64,000 nt of DNA from Hypholoma sublateritium FD-334 SS-4. Taxonomy: Eukaryota > Basidiomycota > Agaricomycetes > Agaricales > Strophariaceae. The notes beneath the pieces were generated by a model, which saw only the letters and a program-made list of their open reading frames with translations, was not told the DNA's origin and did not search any database. This document shows positions 44,756-56,432 of the stretch, in pieces (the first letter of the stretch is position 1; the number at the start of each line of letters is the position of its first letter). The position numbers and the translations under genes were made by a program. The stretch spans positions 234,912 to 298,911 of the forward strand of contig KN817523.1 of assembly GCA_000827495.1 (NCBI GenBank), read 5' to 3'.

Positions 44756-47033
44756 CTAGAAAAATCTATTAAGCCACTTGTCATACTTGGATGCGGAGAT
44801 ATTTGACTCTTCAGAGATGCCGAGATCTGCATTCACCTGCTCCTGTTCCATTATTCCAAGCTCGGTGGTGAAATCAATATTAGTGAGTGAGATGATCGAA
44901 TCCTTGAACCATAATTTACAGCCCATGTACGCAATAGGGTAGAAGAGACTGAAGATATAATTAGTTTGAAGATAGGATGTCATTCCGTTCACATAGAAGG
45001 ACTCACCAGTTAAAATAGTTTGAGACGAAGCGCGACAAATCAAAAGCCGGGGAAAAGGCATCCCAGCCGCTAAACACTAGAATTAGAATGTTCATAATGA
45101 GAGCGTAGTACTATCCACCAGTCAGAATCACTTTCTCATGCCAATCGCGAAACCACCTACAGTCAGATAAGGCTGCCAAGGGCTCCTGTATGGTAATGAA
45201 TCTCGTGGTACTTTTTGCACTTGTAAAGCATAAAAGAACCGCAGGTATGTGATACAGAGAACAATCCAGCATACTATACCAGACGTTGTGACAAGAGATA
45301 CAAGCCACAAGAACGCCTGAAACCATATATAATAAGATAGCGTATAGGATTGTCCATATACGCAGCAAGTAAAGTACACACCTGGAAAGCACCCTTGTTC
45401 AAGCTTGAGTATGCGACTATGCCCCAGGCAACTGAGGCAGCTACCGCCACGTATGGTACCCCGAACCGATTGAGCTTTAAAAAAATAGAAGGCGCGTGTC
45501 CGTCCAATGCCAGACCATGAAGCGCCCTGGAGGCAAGAAACGAACAGGAGTTCCCCGAGCTAAAGGCGGAACTGAAGACCTATAGAAAGCGGCTTTAGCA
45601 TATTATGCTGTATCATGAATCGTATAAGTATACTCACAACGGCGTTGATGACCGAAGGGAGAGCCTACCAGCCAATGCATCAGCAAGTGAAATGTGTCGA
45701 GGTGAAACAAACGAACTTTGAAACCCGCTCTACTGAATGCCAGAATGAATGGACTATGAGTGACGTCGCCAGTGGGATGGTAAAGCCGCTCGTCATTCGA
45801 AGGGACAGTCAAAGAAATAACAAAAATAGATGCCACATAGAAGATGACAACCCTAGCAAACGTCTTTTTGAGAGCGGCTGGGATGCTTGCGCGGGGGTTC
45901 TGGGTTTCTGCGCCTGCCATAGCTACGACTTGAACATTCCCGTATGCGAACGCAGCAGAGATCATGGCAGACCAGAAGCCAAGGAAGCGGCCGCCAAATC
46001 CTGTTAAAACATATTCCTTGAAAAGTGGATACGGCTCTTGCCAATACCGAAATCCAAGGCGCTCCTGCCCGGAGAATCCTCCCAGGTCTACAACAATTCC
46101 AGCAATTATAAAGCAAACGATAAGGGTAATCTTAGGAGATTCAGTAGCTGAAAAGCGCCCCCATGGAAATAGAACGCACCTTGCAGAAGGCAAGATAAAA
46201 TTCAAACTCTCCATAAACGCGTACAGGCGATAAATTTATAGCCACGATAATGGCCCATAGAATACTTTATAAAGAGTCCTATCTTGAGTTTATTTCAGTC
46301 GTCAGAAGAAAAGAAGCCCACGTTATCGGGATAAATTGGTTCATTCCAGGTTTCCAATATGTTAGCAGTGTTGTAGCTGCACTGATTTCAGTGGGCATCG
46401 TAACTGCCATAGAGTACCAGAAATTCCATCTAAGTAGAGCATTAGCGATAACCTAAAACGAATACTTGCATGCATACCCTATAGTAATCCCAGAGCTTTC
46501 ATCCAGCCACATGTTGGCGTGTCGAACAAATCCACCTCCCACAGGTTTGAACGCAGACATCTCGGCAGCGATATAGGCTGTCAGAGAAGAGTCAGCCGTG
46601 TTAGGCGCGAAAGGATTGCGATGAATGACGTGCCAATTGAAGCTGTAACCGTGCCCATCTTTTTTTCCATGAGTATGCTTATTTGAGGCTCCCAATATGT
46701 TGGAAAATCTTACGATAATAAATCCGAAAACACATCCCAATGGGCCGGCCTGTGCGAGTGCCTTCCCGCTAGACAGAAAGAGACCTGTGCCTATCATCCC
46801 GGCAAGTGCTATCATACTTAAGCTGCAGTAATTCGTAAGATTAGTCCCATCAGCTGAGGTTGATTGAAATTGAACGGTAAGACATACTGTCTCTCCTGCA
46901 AGCTACGTCTCGTTCCCTCGCTTTCAAGTTGCTGGTTGCTATGATTCGTGCCCACATCATAACTAGGAGCCAGATCTTGCACATCCGAGGAGGGCAGTGG
47001 CTGGTATCTGTCGGAACGTGGACGAGGATGCAT
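44756..47033 (-). CDS. Amino-acid permease of the YAT family
   Basis: Twelve-TM amino-acid/proton symporter of the plasma membrane. ATG 47033 (MHPRPRSDRYQPLPSSD) opens a hydrophilic N-terminus ending SLQER. After an intron (GTATGTC to CTGCAG) comes HLSMIALAGMIGTGLFLSSG, the conserved first membrane segment with the GTGLF motif. Later exons include SAAFAYGNVQVVAMAGAETQ and NPRASIPAALKKTFARVVIF, then FGVPYVAVAASVAWGIVAYS, FITIQEPLAALSDCRWF and ASKYDKWLNRFF with the stop at 44756. Many small introns. The end sits 55 bp from the convergent nucleoside hydrolase stop. Substrate range cannot be told. Confidence 0.87.
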
Positions 47034-47569
47034 TTTCGCTTCCTGCAAATGGTGTCCCAGTTACTAAAGGCGCTGAAAGAGCCCTTCAAGAAGGAGAGCC
47101 GAAATGTTCGCAACAGAAGCAGCAAAGATATTTTAGCAATCTTGCACTTCCTTCCAAGTCGGGGGTGTGGTAAGAGTTCCCCACGTATGTAGTAGTTTAT
47201 TGCCCGGCGTTTCTGAGAGCGCGTCGTAGAATTCAACCAGACGAGATCATCCGGGTCACTGCAAAGCTTCGGAGTCGTAGTGCATGTTGCAGGGGCACTG
47301 TCAATAACACAGTACGCTGACGGAGAACAAACGGAGAACAAACGGAGAAGCAGAGTCACCGCAGCCGAATATCGGCCGCGTTGCCGAGCGTTGCCGAGGA
47401 TATGCTATGGCCGATTTTGAATGCGATTTTGATTTTGCGACATCTTGCACCATTATTGTCAATGCTTGTAACTCTTTCTCCCGCACTACACAACAGGTAT
47501 TGCGAAAGGTCTATGACATCTAAACCCTACCTGCCCGGGCGCATGTAGCACACGGCTTAGCTTTCGACT
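47034..47569. other. Divergent promoter region, permease / bZIP
   Basis: No gene supported. Short direct repeat GGAGAACAAAC (about 47,321-47,342). The region must hold both promoters. Confidence 0.45.
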
Positions 47570-48289
47570 ATGACCAGAGGACGAAAGAAAGACCTTACGA
47601 TCCCTCCTACACGGAGTTTGACCCAACAACGAGACTATCGCGCGCGCAAGGCAAACTACGTCAGCGAGCTTGAATCGCACTGCCGAAGAGTCGAAGAAGA
47701 GAATGCAGAATTGAAGAAAGAACTCGTAGATGTGAGGGCCCGTCTCGCGAATCCCGTCGTCGTGCACCCTGAAACAGTGAGTAGCGTACCCACCTATAGT
47801 GTCACCGATAACAGGCTAATCAATGAAATCAAGGCTCAAGCTTCCCAGGAACTGCTATATAATCTTGCAATGGCGAGTGTCTCCTTGACAAAATTCCAGC
47901 AACTCGCATTCCCCAATATCCAGCAACCACCGCAGCCCTCTTTCCCAAGCAATCATCACTCACTTAACCTCCATTCCACGCTGGCTTCAAGTACAGCGCC
48001 TCCTCAGGATTCTGGAGTTCTCGAAAACCATCCGCGCGTAGGACGCAAACGACTGTTTACAGAATCAGAAGAAGAACCGATTTACTCCCCTACCGTTCAG
48101 GCAGCCAGCCCTGGTGGGGAACTTGAAGCAAACCGGAGTGATAGTTCAGAGGAATCGTGTTGCGGAGGCTACATTGACTGCGATACACTTTGTGGCGACA
48201 GCGTAGTTGAGGGAAAAGAGCAAGGGGGCACCATTTCTAGGGTTTCGGGCATGAGGTCCACATTTAATCATAGAGTAGACACACCATAA
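47570..48289 (+). CDS. bZIP transcription factor
   Basis: Intronless 239-residue frame from ATG 47570. Residues about 1-60 hold a fungal-type basic region (TRGRKKDLTIPPTRS, then QQRDYRARKANYVSELESHC) followed by a leucine/valine heptad region (RVEEENAELKKELVDVRARL), so it should bind DNA as a dimer. The middle is Ser/Pro/Gln-rich with ISNIQQPPQPS-like composition, and the end is acidic and cysteine-bearing (SSEESCCGGYIDCDTLC). Subfamily not assigned; cysteines near the end recall Yap-type factors only loosely. Converges with the BUB2 gene (stops 135 bp apart). Confidence 0.85.
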   Translation: MTRGRKKDLTIPPTRSLTQQRDYRARKANYVSELESHCRRVEEENAELKKELVDVRARLANPVVVHPETVSSVPTYSVTDNRLINEIKAQASQELLYNLAMASVSLTKFQQLAFPNIQQPPQPSFPSNHHSLNLHSTLASSTAPPQDSGVLENHPRVGRKRLFTESEEEPIYSPTVQAASPGGELEANRSDSSEESCCGGYIDCDTLCGDSVVEGKEQGGTISRVSGMRSTFNHRVDTP

Positions 48290-48423
48290 TTTATCCTTCA
48301 CCAATAAACAATATATACAGCGTAATGTAATAGCGAGAAAGCTAGGAAAGCAAAACAAGTGAGTCTATTATACACAAGAAGGCCCAGATCGCCGACGGCG
48401 ATACGGCGTCCGCATTTCGTTGA

Positions 48424-49669
48424 CTATTGCACTTCGAAAGGGTGCTTGACAAGCTCTTCGTACAGTTCTGTTGGAAGGTCGCGCACAAGCGTCACAGCTA
48501 TTCCGATGACAGGGAGGGCTTCGAGTGGAGGAAATGTGCGTAAAAGGCGCATGGGACTTGACATAACCAATCAGTCAAAGACCCATCGATGTAAAGCGCT
48601 TCCATACCTCGCAGAAGCCATGACTTCGTCCCGCATGAGCAGCAGTTGGGCGATAACACAAAGAACGTTCAGATGAACACCAAATGCCAAAAGAAAGTCC
48701 CATAATTGCAAGACCTGATCTAACGGAGGTGTGCATGCGCAGAGTGTCAAGACAGCTGAACGAGAAGTTCGTTGTTTTAGGTTTAATTACAGGTTTTATT
48801 ATGAACGACGGCGGAGAACGTACAGGGGAAGGCATATATCTCTGCAGAAAGGTTTTTCGATCGCAGGTATCCAAACAGCTCGGGGTCCACAAATTGAAGA
48901 CATCTATCGAGAAGCTGAAAGAAGGTTTACGAGTGTTACATGATAATCAGGAAATAGACATACCTTCAGGCCACGATGGACCCCTTCAAGCGTCGGCTGC
49001 ACATACAGAGGGCAAGATTCTTCGATAAATTTGGAGAAGCAGAAGAAGGCCTCGACTTCCGAAGGCATCGTATAGAGGAACGGCGCAGCGAGTACGTTCA
49101 TTCCTTGCACATATGTGAATCCTAGTTGGTCGACGTCCTGCCGTTCTATAAGATAGATCAGAGTTTAGACTTGGTTGTTGGGTATTGATATACCGTGACT
49201 TCTCCAGACGAAAGCATCTAGTAGGCGGACCAACATGTCCTCGCGTACACGCTCTTTGAAGCCTTTGTCCGTCGCCAGAGTCCTGTGGAGCGACGGTCAA
49301 CCTCGAGTTCGTTGGAGCACGCATTTTGCACAGCGATACCTGAACGTGTCGTTTCTAATCTTCTCTCGAACTTGACATGGGCCTCGAGAAACATAGTGGA
49401 GGTAGGTGTCCGTGGGGAGCTCGTTTACTCGTAAGAGGATCTTCCATATTCTTGGGCGCAACGTTGGGTCCTAAAAGCCAGATGAGTCAATTCTCCCAGT
49501 AAATTTCACGTATGCGGTCACATACAACCGCTGAGGGAATCCCTTCCACCAGAATCATACGCCTGAGCTTCGTAGCGCCGTCTTCTATCTCCCCTGTCGC
49601 ACGCGACTTCGAAATGGCCTTGGGCTGGCTGAGGAGTTTGTTGAAGGAATGGGCAACAGAGGTAGACAT
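48424..49669 (-). CDS. BUB2: BUB2/Cdc16-like TBC-domain GTPase-activating protein
   Basis: TBC GAP of the spindle-position/mitotic-exit checkpoint acting at the spindle pole body on a Tem1/Spg1-type GTPase. ATG 49669 reads MSTSVAHSFNKLLSQPKAIS. Next come RRMILVEGIPSAV, intron, DPTLRPRIWKILLRVNELPT, CQVREKIRNDTFR (IxxDxxR arginine-finger motif present), DKGFKERVREDMLVRLLDAF, QLGFTYVQGMNVLAAPFLYT (YxQ glutamine finger present), FCFSKFIEESCPLYVQPTLE, and the end part LQLWDFLLAFGVHLNVLCVI to HPFEVQ, TAG at 48424-48426. Length about 330-350 residues, as in Bub2. Some inner junctions near 48,800-48,990 are uncertain. Confidence 0.85.
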
Positions 49670-50169
49670 CTCCAGATACCGCTGTGAATGTAATTATCTC
49701 TGTCAGTGCCTCATCAGCAGGACCGAGTCGCGATTGTGAGGAGAGTGGGGGTAAAGTGGGACTGCAGATGACTGCATGACGAACTGCGTCGATGACAGGG
49801 GGCAAATATTGTTCAATGGGTACGGCTGTTGCCGGTCTGGCCTCACTACACCGCCTCAGGTTGGCTCCAAGTAGGCTCCTAAACGAGGCTTGTACAGTTA
49901 CTACTCTGTCCTAATTATTACTACTCCCATTGCCATCGTCCTGAAAGATATAGATATCTGCCTGGAATACACATTCTCGCTATTCAACGCTCTCTTGCTG
50001 CTGAACTGGGTTCCAAAAGGCGTATACAGTAAATTATAAGTGAGTTCCTGTCAATCCGTCCTTACTTCTGTATTCCCTGAAGTCGGGACTTATTTGCGGT
50101 TTTAACTGCTTAGACTATCCTCCTCCCCGTTCAGTTCAAGTAGATCATCGGCTCAGCACAGGAACTGCA
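49670..50169. other. Divergent promoter region, BUB2 / adaptin
   Basis: AT-richer stretch with two TATTACTACTC-like copies (49,916-49,928). No gene supported. Confidence 0.4.
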
Positions 50170-53100
50170 ATGGACGTTCCTTTCCACTCATCGAATGCGA
50201 TGAGCAGAGCGCACTATGCGATTGTCCGCAAGGTCGAGTCGGCGCCTTCACCTCAATCCGCAGATCAGGACCTCTTTTTGGAGATGAGGTCCATTGAGGG
50301 GCAACTTTCACATCCTAAGCTTTCGTTAGTGAGTAATTGTTACCTTCCCATCAGGCCACCCAATGACTTTCGTCCAGGAAAAGTGCAAGGAATGCCTGAT
50401 TATGCTTCTCTATTGCTCGACATCGGTAACCTCTGGATTTCTTCCAATAGACGCGTTCGAATTTGCCTTCCACCATGCTATAAACCTTGCGCAAACGGGG
50501 AAACGGGTGGACGACAAGCGCATTGGTACGTTCCAGGCCTATCCCGTTCAAAAGGACGAGTGTACTCATTTTTTTTCAGGCTACCTATTCTGTGCCGAGA
50601 TCATGCCACTTGACCATGATTTGAGGCTAATGCTAATCAACACACTCCGTAAAGTGAGTATCCTTATTGGTCTTTTTGTATTTGTATAACAGCGCAAATG
50701 TAGGATCTAGAGAGCGATGAGATTCCTCGCATCTGCTTAGCGCTTGATAACCTCATCAGCTCGCCGACGGAGGACATAATTCCAGCCGTCCAGTCGCGTT
50801 TACATGACCTACTCTCGCATGATCAGTACGCGGCACCTGGCACCTTTGTCGTGCAACTCCTCACATTATTTTTCAATCTCATAGTGCATATGTCAGGCGC
50901 CGTGCGTTATTTGCATTCCGAGCGCTGTCTAAATACAATAATGCCTTACTGGAACGCATCCACAAAAATGTTGTGAAAAGACTGAAGGATTCAGATATTT
51001 CGGTAACCCAAGCGGCGTTGGTTGTCGCGGAGAGTATACCTGATGTGAGTGCACCGCACCAAGTCTGAAGCTCTGACTAAAACATTGTAGGACAATACCA
51101 TAGTTAGGCGGACAAATGACATCCTGGCTGCGGAATCTGCGTACATTAACGATACGGAGCAAGATATCCTTCTCAGCATTTTAAAAACTCTGAGATCCCT
51201 TCGGTGCGCAGACTCTCATTTCCCATTACTATAAACTAATGTGCAGCAGCCTTTTCCAGTCTAGCATCCCTGTTTTATTCGACATCCTACAAGAACATTC
51301 TGGACAGAAGAATCCAACATTACACTCGAAGGCCGTGGTCCTGGAAATATTCCTGCTCTTCTCCCATATCGATTTACCTTTATTTCTATCAATTGAAAGA
51401 TCAAAAAAGATATCCGCTATTCAATGTATACGGCATTTCCTTCCATCTCATAATCCCAACGATGTCCACCTTTTCATGTCATGCCTTGAATGCATCGACG
51501 TCAGCGCATGGGCTGGTACGACACCAGACAAGGCCGCAGCTTTGGATGGTTTAGAGTTCGAAAGGATTATGCAGCTTCTCAATTCGGTAGATGAATTACT
51601 GCGGAAGAAGGTGAGTTACTTCCTTACCAAACAAAGTCTCGACAACTGATTTCGATCAGACTTTGCGAATAATAAAAAGAGTCGATTCCGCAATTCTCGA
51701 CGGACATGTAGCGGCGCTTTTGAGAAATGCGGCGGCAGAGCCAACAGCGCTAGAAGCTGTCATTTTGCGCACGATGGAAGTCAGGCTGGTTCAATACAGA
51801 GAAGACGGGGGTGAATACGCGCGGGAGATCCTGGAAATTCTTCGGAAGATCGACGAGGCTGTCCCAGAACCCTGCATCTTCAAAGGCGCCATTGAAGCAA
51901 TTCTGACAGAGCTTCGAAATCCACGTGCGTATCTTAATTAGCTACTCTCTCGTTGTCCTGGTGCTTACCTGCACGGCGCAGAAACCTCCGGCTTCGTGAC
52001 TGCGTGCGCCACGCACATTATAACAGTTTTATCAGAGGCTGATGTACCCCTTGGGCCAACTGCGCTGATCGTCGCTACCGCACTGGCAACGGAGTTCTCG
52101 GGGACGGTGTCGACCTCCCCTGTGCAAGTCCTATCGGGATTAGCAACGAGAGTGAGAGTCTGCCCAGGTCGGTGAATTGCTCTATGTATGGATCCTAGCG
52201 TTGATCTGCCCCTGCAGCTATTGTCCAGGAGCCTTGCATTATCGCCATGCTTCGCGTTAGAGCCGAATGCGAGGAAGTTCCTTCCGAAGTTATTGAGGCG
52301 ATAACAACCTTATCACAGACGGCGCGGCGATCCATACGATCGGTGACTACCGTTTTTTTTACTTCTTAAGTGCCGTGCTTAGATTGGGTCTTCAGCGATG
52401 TACAGAATTTTTGGAGTATTCACAGCACATAGACCAGCTGTTGAAGATTATCCGGCAGGCAGAATCTCCTTCTGTGAGTCTCGTAGTAGGCATATTTCTT
52501 GCCTCATCCTAACGTGTCTTTCGCAGCTTCCAGATTTTTTGGTATCTTTACAAAGACATAAGAACGAAAATACCTTCAGATTGCCCGTAACGACGCCTCA
52601 GATTTCCCGTACTTCCTCCCGCGCCTCAGCGCATGCATCGAATTCGTTGCGGTACGCCGCGTATGCTACGCCGGAGGCCATCCCACCGTTGCGGACAAGA
52701 AAAGCGCCAAAATCGGCAACGAGCGCCTATGGATCACCCGCAAGGACACTATCAAGTTTTACGGACGCTAGTAATGTGTCTACCTCGCCAACGATCTCTG
52801 CAGGGCAGTTGGCTCTTGCTGCGGGGTTTGAAGAGCTCCATTTGCAACCACTGCCGACTGGAAATTTGTTGGATCCAACAGGACAGATTGATACCATGGT
52901 CTGTACTCTAGCTAAATCTATTTTATTGGCATGCTGATGTTTGATTGTAGACGTCAAAACCAGACCTTATTAGCCTCGACAATCCTTTTGAAGAAGAGCA
53001 CCCGCACCCTCTCGGCGCGTCTGAATTCATCGAAAGGGAGGGCAACTTTGAAGATACCTGGAACCAGTTAGACAGTGCCTGTGATATGCGAGGCTGGTGT

Positions 53101-53412
53101 AGCGCTTCAATTGATACGGTGACCAGAAGATTGCAACGCCTAGAAGGCCACCATCTTCGCGTTATTTCATCTGATGTTCTTCCTTTCATCGGTACATTTT
53201 TCAGCCTTTCACCGTACCCGAGGTAGCTGGCTGACCTTACGAAAGGGGAACTCAAGGTTCTTGTGATTTCTAACGAGAATACGCCCCACACGAAGCCTCC
53301 GAGGCCGATTGCATTTCGCCTACGGGAATCCGAGGACGATTCGTGCCTGTGGAGACTACGGTGTGTGGATGGCGGGGTCGGCGAACATATGCAAAGTATC
53401 TTGAATGCCTAG
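50170..53412 (+). CDS. Adaptin large subunit, AP-4 epsilon-like
   Basis: Large ARM/HEAT-repeat subunit of a vesicle coat adaptor. ATG 50170 (MDVPFHSSNAMSRAHYAIVR). The adaptin N-terminal trunk reads KLSLRQCKECLIMLLYCSTS, HHAINLAQTGKRVDDKRIG, LFCAEIMPLDHDLRLMLINT, LRKDLESDEIPRICLALDNL, RLHDLLSHDQ and KYNNALLERIHKNVVKRLKD, followed by more helical repeats to about 52,380. A serine-rich linker (52,560-52,800) precedes the end. The KECLIMLLYC and CLALD blocks with IIPAVQ are closest, from memory, to AP-4 epsilon rather than AP-1 gamma. A final splice (donor near 53,161-53,178, acceptor 53,226) keeps the frame into LADLTKGELKVLVISNE and ends SILNA at 53412. More than ten introns; about 850 residues. 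Confidence 0.8.
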
Positions 53413-54066
53413 CGCCTAGTTGAGATAAGTAGCCGATGGGTGATAGCCAAACAAGCTCTTGCATGTGCTGACTCGAAGAACTTGGGGAGTGCAGGCTATA
53501 TCTGTGAGGCTGCGACCGTGACCGAGGCATATGTCATGTCGAGCGACGGTATTGCGATTGGTTCCCGGAGGGCCCGGAGCCACAGAGGTCGGCTTCGGGG
53601 CGTCGTGGGAAGCGATAACCATTTACGTAACGGGTCTAAAATTTAGACGTCAGAGGCGGACGGGCTCGTTCTCCTTCCTTCCTGCCTTCACCCCCTTACC
53701 ATTTTCTCAATCTATGGTTGTTTCCCTCCCTCGGTCAGTGCTCCTCCAGCTATTCCGCAGCGCGTTGTTCATTTTTTATCTTCCAGACTGACACACCAGA
53801 TTAGCAACATTCTATTTGGACCCCTTGCAAGCCTTCTGGTTGACACGGACAGACCCCCTTAGGGCCCTGGGTGCTATATATCGTTCGCACCAAACCTTGC
53901 TTTACTGTTACACCTCCTCGACCCATGGGATAATTGCATCTTACTGGAATCTCTGGTTGCTAGCTCCAGGAACCACGTCCCTCCGAGTCACCACACATCC
54001 TCAGACCCCTCTTTCACACAAAACTTCAACCACCCCACCATATAACGCATAGACAAAATCTCTATC
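53413..54066. other. Intergenic
   Basis: No gene supported. The last 250 bp carry CCTCC/CACACC-rich promoter-like sequence and TATATC at 53,876-53,881 before the next start codon. Confidence 0.4.
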
Positions 54067-55726
54067 ATGAACGTGCTCAAGAACCCATCATTCTTCCGCC
54101 CTGCCAGTCGACCCTCTTCGCCCGCTCCGGTGACAGTGCCTGTCCGAACTGAATCCAGTCAGGGTGTAGGGCAGGTGCCCCGTTCCTCAAATAAGTTGTC
54201 TCTCACGAGCTTCATACGTCAAGCGCCCTCGCCAGCACCAACCCCCCCGCCCAACCCTACTCCTCTTATTCACGATGGATCATACCTAGAGATGCTGAGT
54301 TTGAAGCTCAGCGAGGCCGTATCTAAGGCCCTTGCACAGCCGGCGGGGCCTCCAATTGCCAGCGAACAGGCAGCAGGAAAACGCCCCATTCCGCAAGGTC
54401 GGGGCGCCGCTCTCGGATCTTTGATTGCATCGTAAGCGATCCATCTTCATCCGGGCTCCAGTATTAACAATGAGTTCCGATAGGGAATTGAAAGCTGCAC
54501 ATGGAAATCCGCATTTACACCGGGCCGTTCTGCGTTCTCTGCAACGTCCATTAACAGTTCTGTTAACCAATCTGTCGGCCCAACTCCTCCCGGTGTTAGC
54601 GTCGGCATCATTCGGTGTGGTTCCCCCTACTGGAAACCAATTCTCTTTCCCAAACCAGCTGCAAACATATGGTCTGTCCATCGCCAAATTCAGCGAGGAG
54701 CTCCTACAGGTGTTTGATGAGCTTGGTTTGGGCAACGATGCCGACATACGTGGTGACGGTCTCAAGTCGATCAGGGATGGTTTCGTCTCGATCATCAATC
54801 GCGTTGTCAAGCCTTTCATCTCAGCCATCCAACGGGAATTAACCCCAATCATTGAAGCTTTGGAGAACCCAAACACTACCTCTATCGTGAAGCCGCCTGC
54901 AGGCACGAAGGCTTCTATCGTCTACCACCCGTCGATTGTTGCGCTGCAGACCCTCATGCCCCTTTACGCCCGCGCTCTCACAGCATCCACAAGCTCAGTA
55001 CTGTCGCATGCGACGCTGGCCAGCCTCCTCATTTCCATCCTTTGGAAAGCTATGGTGGCTGTATCCCACCGTGTGGATGCCAGACCATCGCCGGTCCTGG
55101 GTCCAGAATTACCCCTTTTGGGCGTCAAAAAACGCCGTGGGTCGCCGCTGTCAACGACCCCGCCGGTCACACCCCCGCCCGGACGCTTCATGATCAAATT
55201 GCCGCCATCGCGTCCGCCCTCTCCGCCGCCGGTCATCACATATGCCACCGCAGCGGCAGACTGCAAGGCACTTTACGACCTCGTGGTCTCGCTACCGCGG
55301 CCAAGCTCCGAGCATGAGGCGACGAAACTCGCGCGTGAGGCAGTGGACGAGGCGTTCGAGGGGTTCCGGACCCTTCCAGCACTGCTGGACGTGGCGAAGG
55401 ACCGCGCGCTCGTCGCGGGCGACGCCGTCGACGCGGCGCGGCACATCCTGCAGTTGACGACGGAGATTCCGTCGCTCATTGCGCTGCCCGTTATCCTGCA
55501 CGCATTCGGCGGCCCGGGCGCCGCGTCGGTTGCGGCGATGCTCGGGATCGGCGAGGAGGACTACCGGAAGGCCTGCTTGTCGGGCTTCAGCCGCGCAGAA
55601 GAGTGCACGGCGCCGATCGCGCAGCGAATCTTGGATGTGCTGCAGACGGACGCAGACGCGAACCAGATCGTTATCCAGTGGCTCGAGATGGAGCTTGCGG
55701 AGACCGAAGAGACGTTTTCGTGTTGA
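54067..55726 (+). CDS. Conserved-looking protein of unknown function
   Basis: ATG 54067 opens MNVLKNPSFFRPASRPSSPA, a proline/serine-rich N-terminus. The first exon ends SLIAS at GTAAGCG, and the second starts ELKAAHGNPHLHRAV after GATAG (54,480) and runs uninterrupted to 55726. The second exon is helical (SLQRPLTVLLTNLSAQLLPV, VVKPFISAIQRELTPIIEAL), has a proline-rich linker (RGSPLSTTPPVTPPPGRF), and ends with an acidic tail MELAETEETFSC. About 535 residues, no membrane segment and no domain I recognise. Confidence 0.75.
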
Positions 55727-56432
55727 CTGGCCGCCATTTGTGCGTTTCTCTTTTTTTCAGGGCCTTTGCGTCTGCTTCTGATACTGCAGTCAATGCGAAA
55801 TAAATATATATCCGTGTTCTGTCCCCTTTGCGCACCCATTTCAACAGTGAACGGATTTCTTTCTGGGGTGGGATGGCGTTTCATTATCTGCAATGCTTTT
55901 AGATTTCTGGGGTGCTTCGAGTGGGGGTCATGTGGACGAACATTGCCAATTATTGGCTCTTTTGGATATCCTCTAGCCTTTAACCTGTCATTTATAACCT
56001 GTCATTTATCTTTCTTTTTGCTTTCGGCTGTTAACAAGTTTTCCGTTCGTAACTTTAGATCTCATCATGTTATTAGACCCGTAGTATCTATGTTAACTAT
56101 AGAATGTGTGAATGCAAGCCAGCTTCGCCTCTTGTGACTGAGCTTATTTTCTAAACATTACCCATCTGAAACCTACAGTTGCTTTCATACTGCATATTGA
56201 ATGTGGCACTAGACTATAGTGTTTTGAATGAGCAGATCTGGGATGGGGGTATCGTGTTGCATGCGACATAAACGGCTGAACGGTTTTTTGAGAGGTATAA
56301 GCCTCGTGCGTAATCAAGTGTGCCGCAATATATAAAGCGATAGCTGTGAGACGACTAACAACATTAAAAATACAGAAAGCAATACAGAGGATCAATGGTA
56401 AGTATATCCAAAACAGATTGCAAAATTGCCAA
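55727..56432. other. Convergent intergenic
   Basis: 3' regions of the unknown gene and of the primase gene. Contains a short direct repeat ATAACCTGTCATTT (55,979-56,008). No gene supported. Confidence 0.4.
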
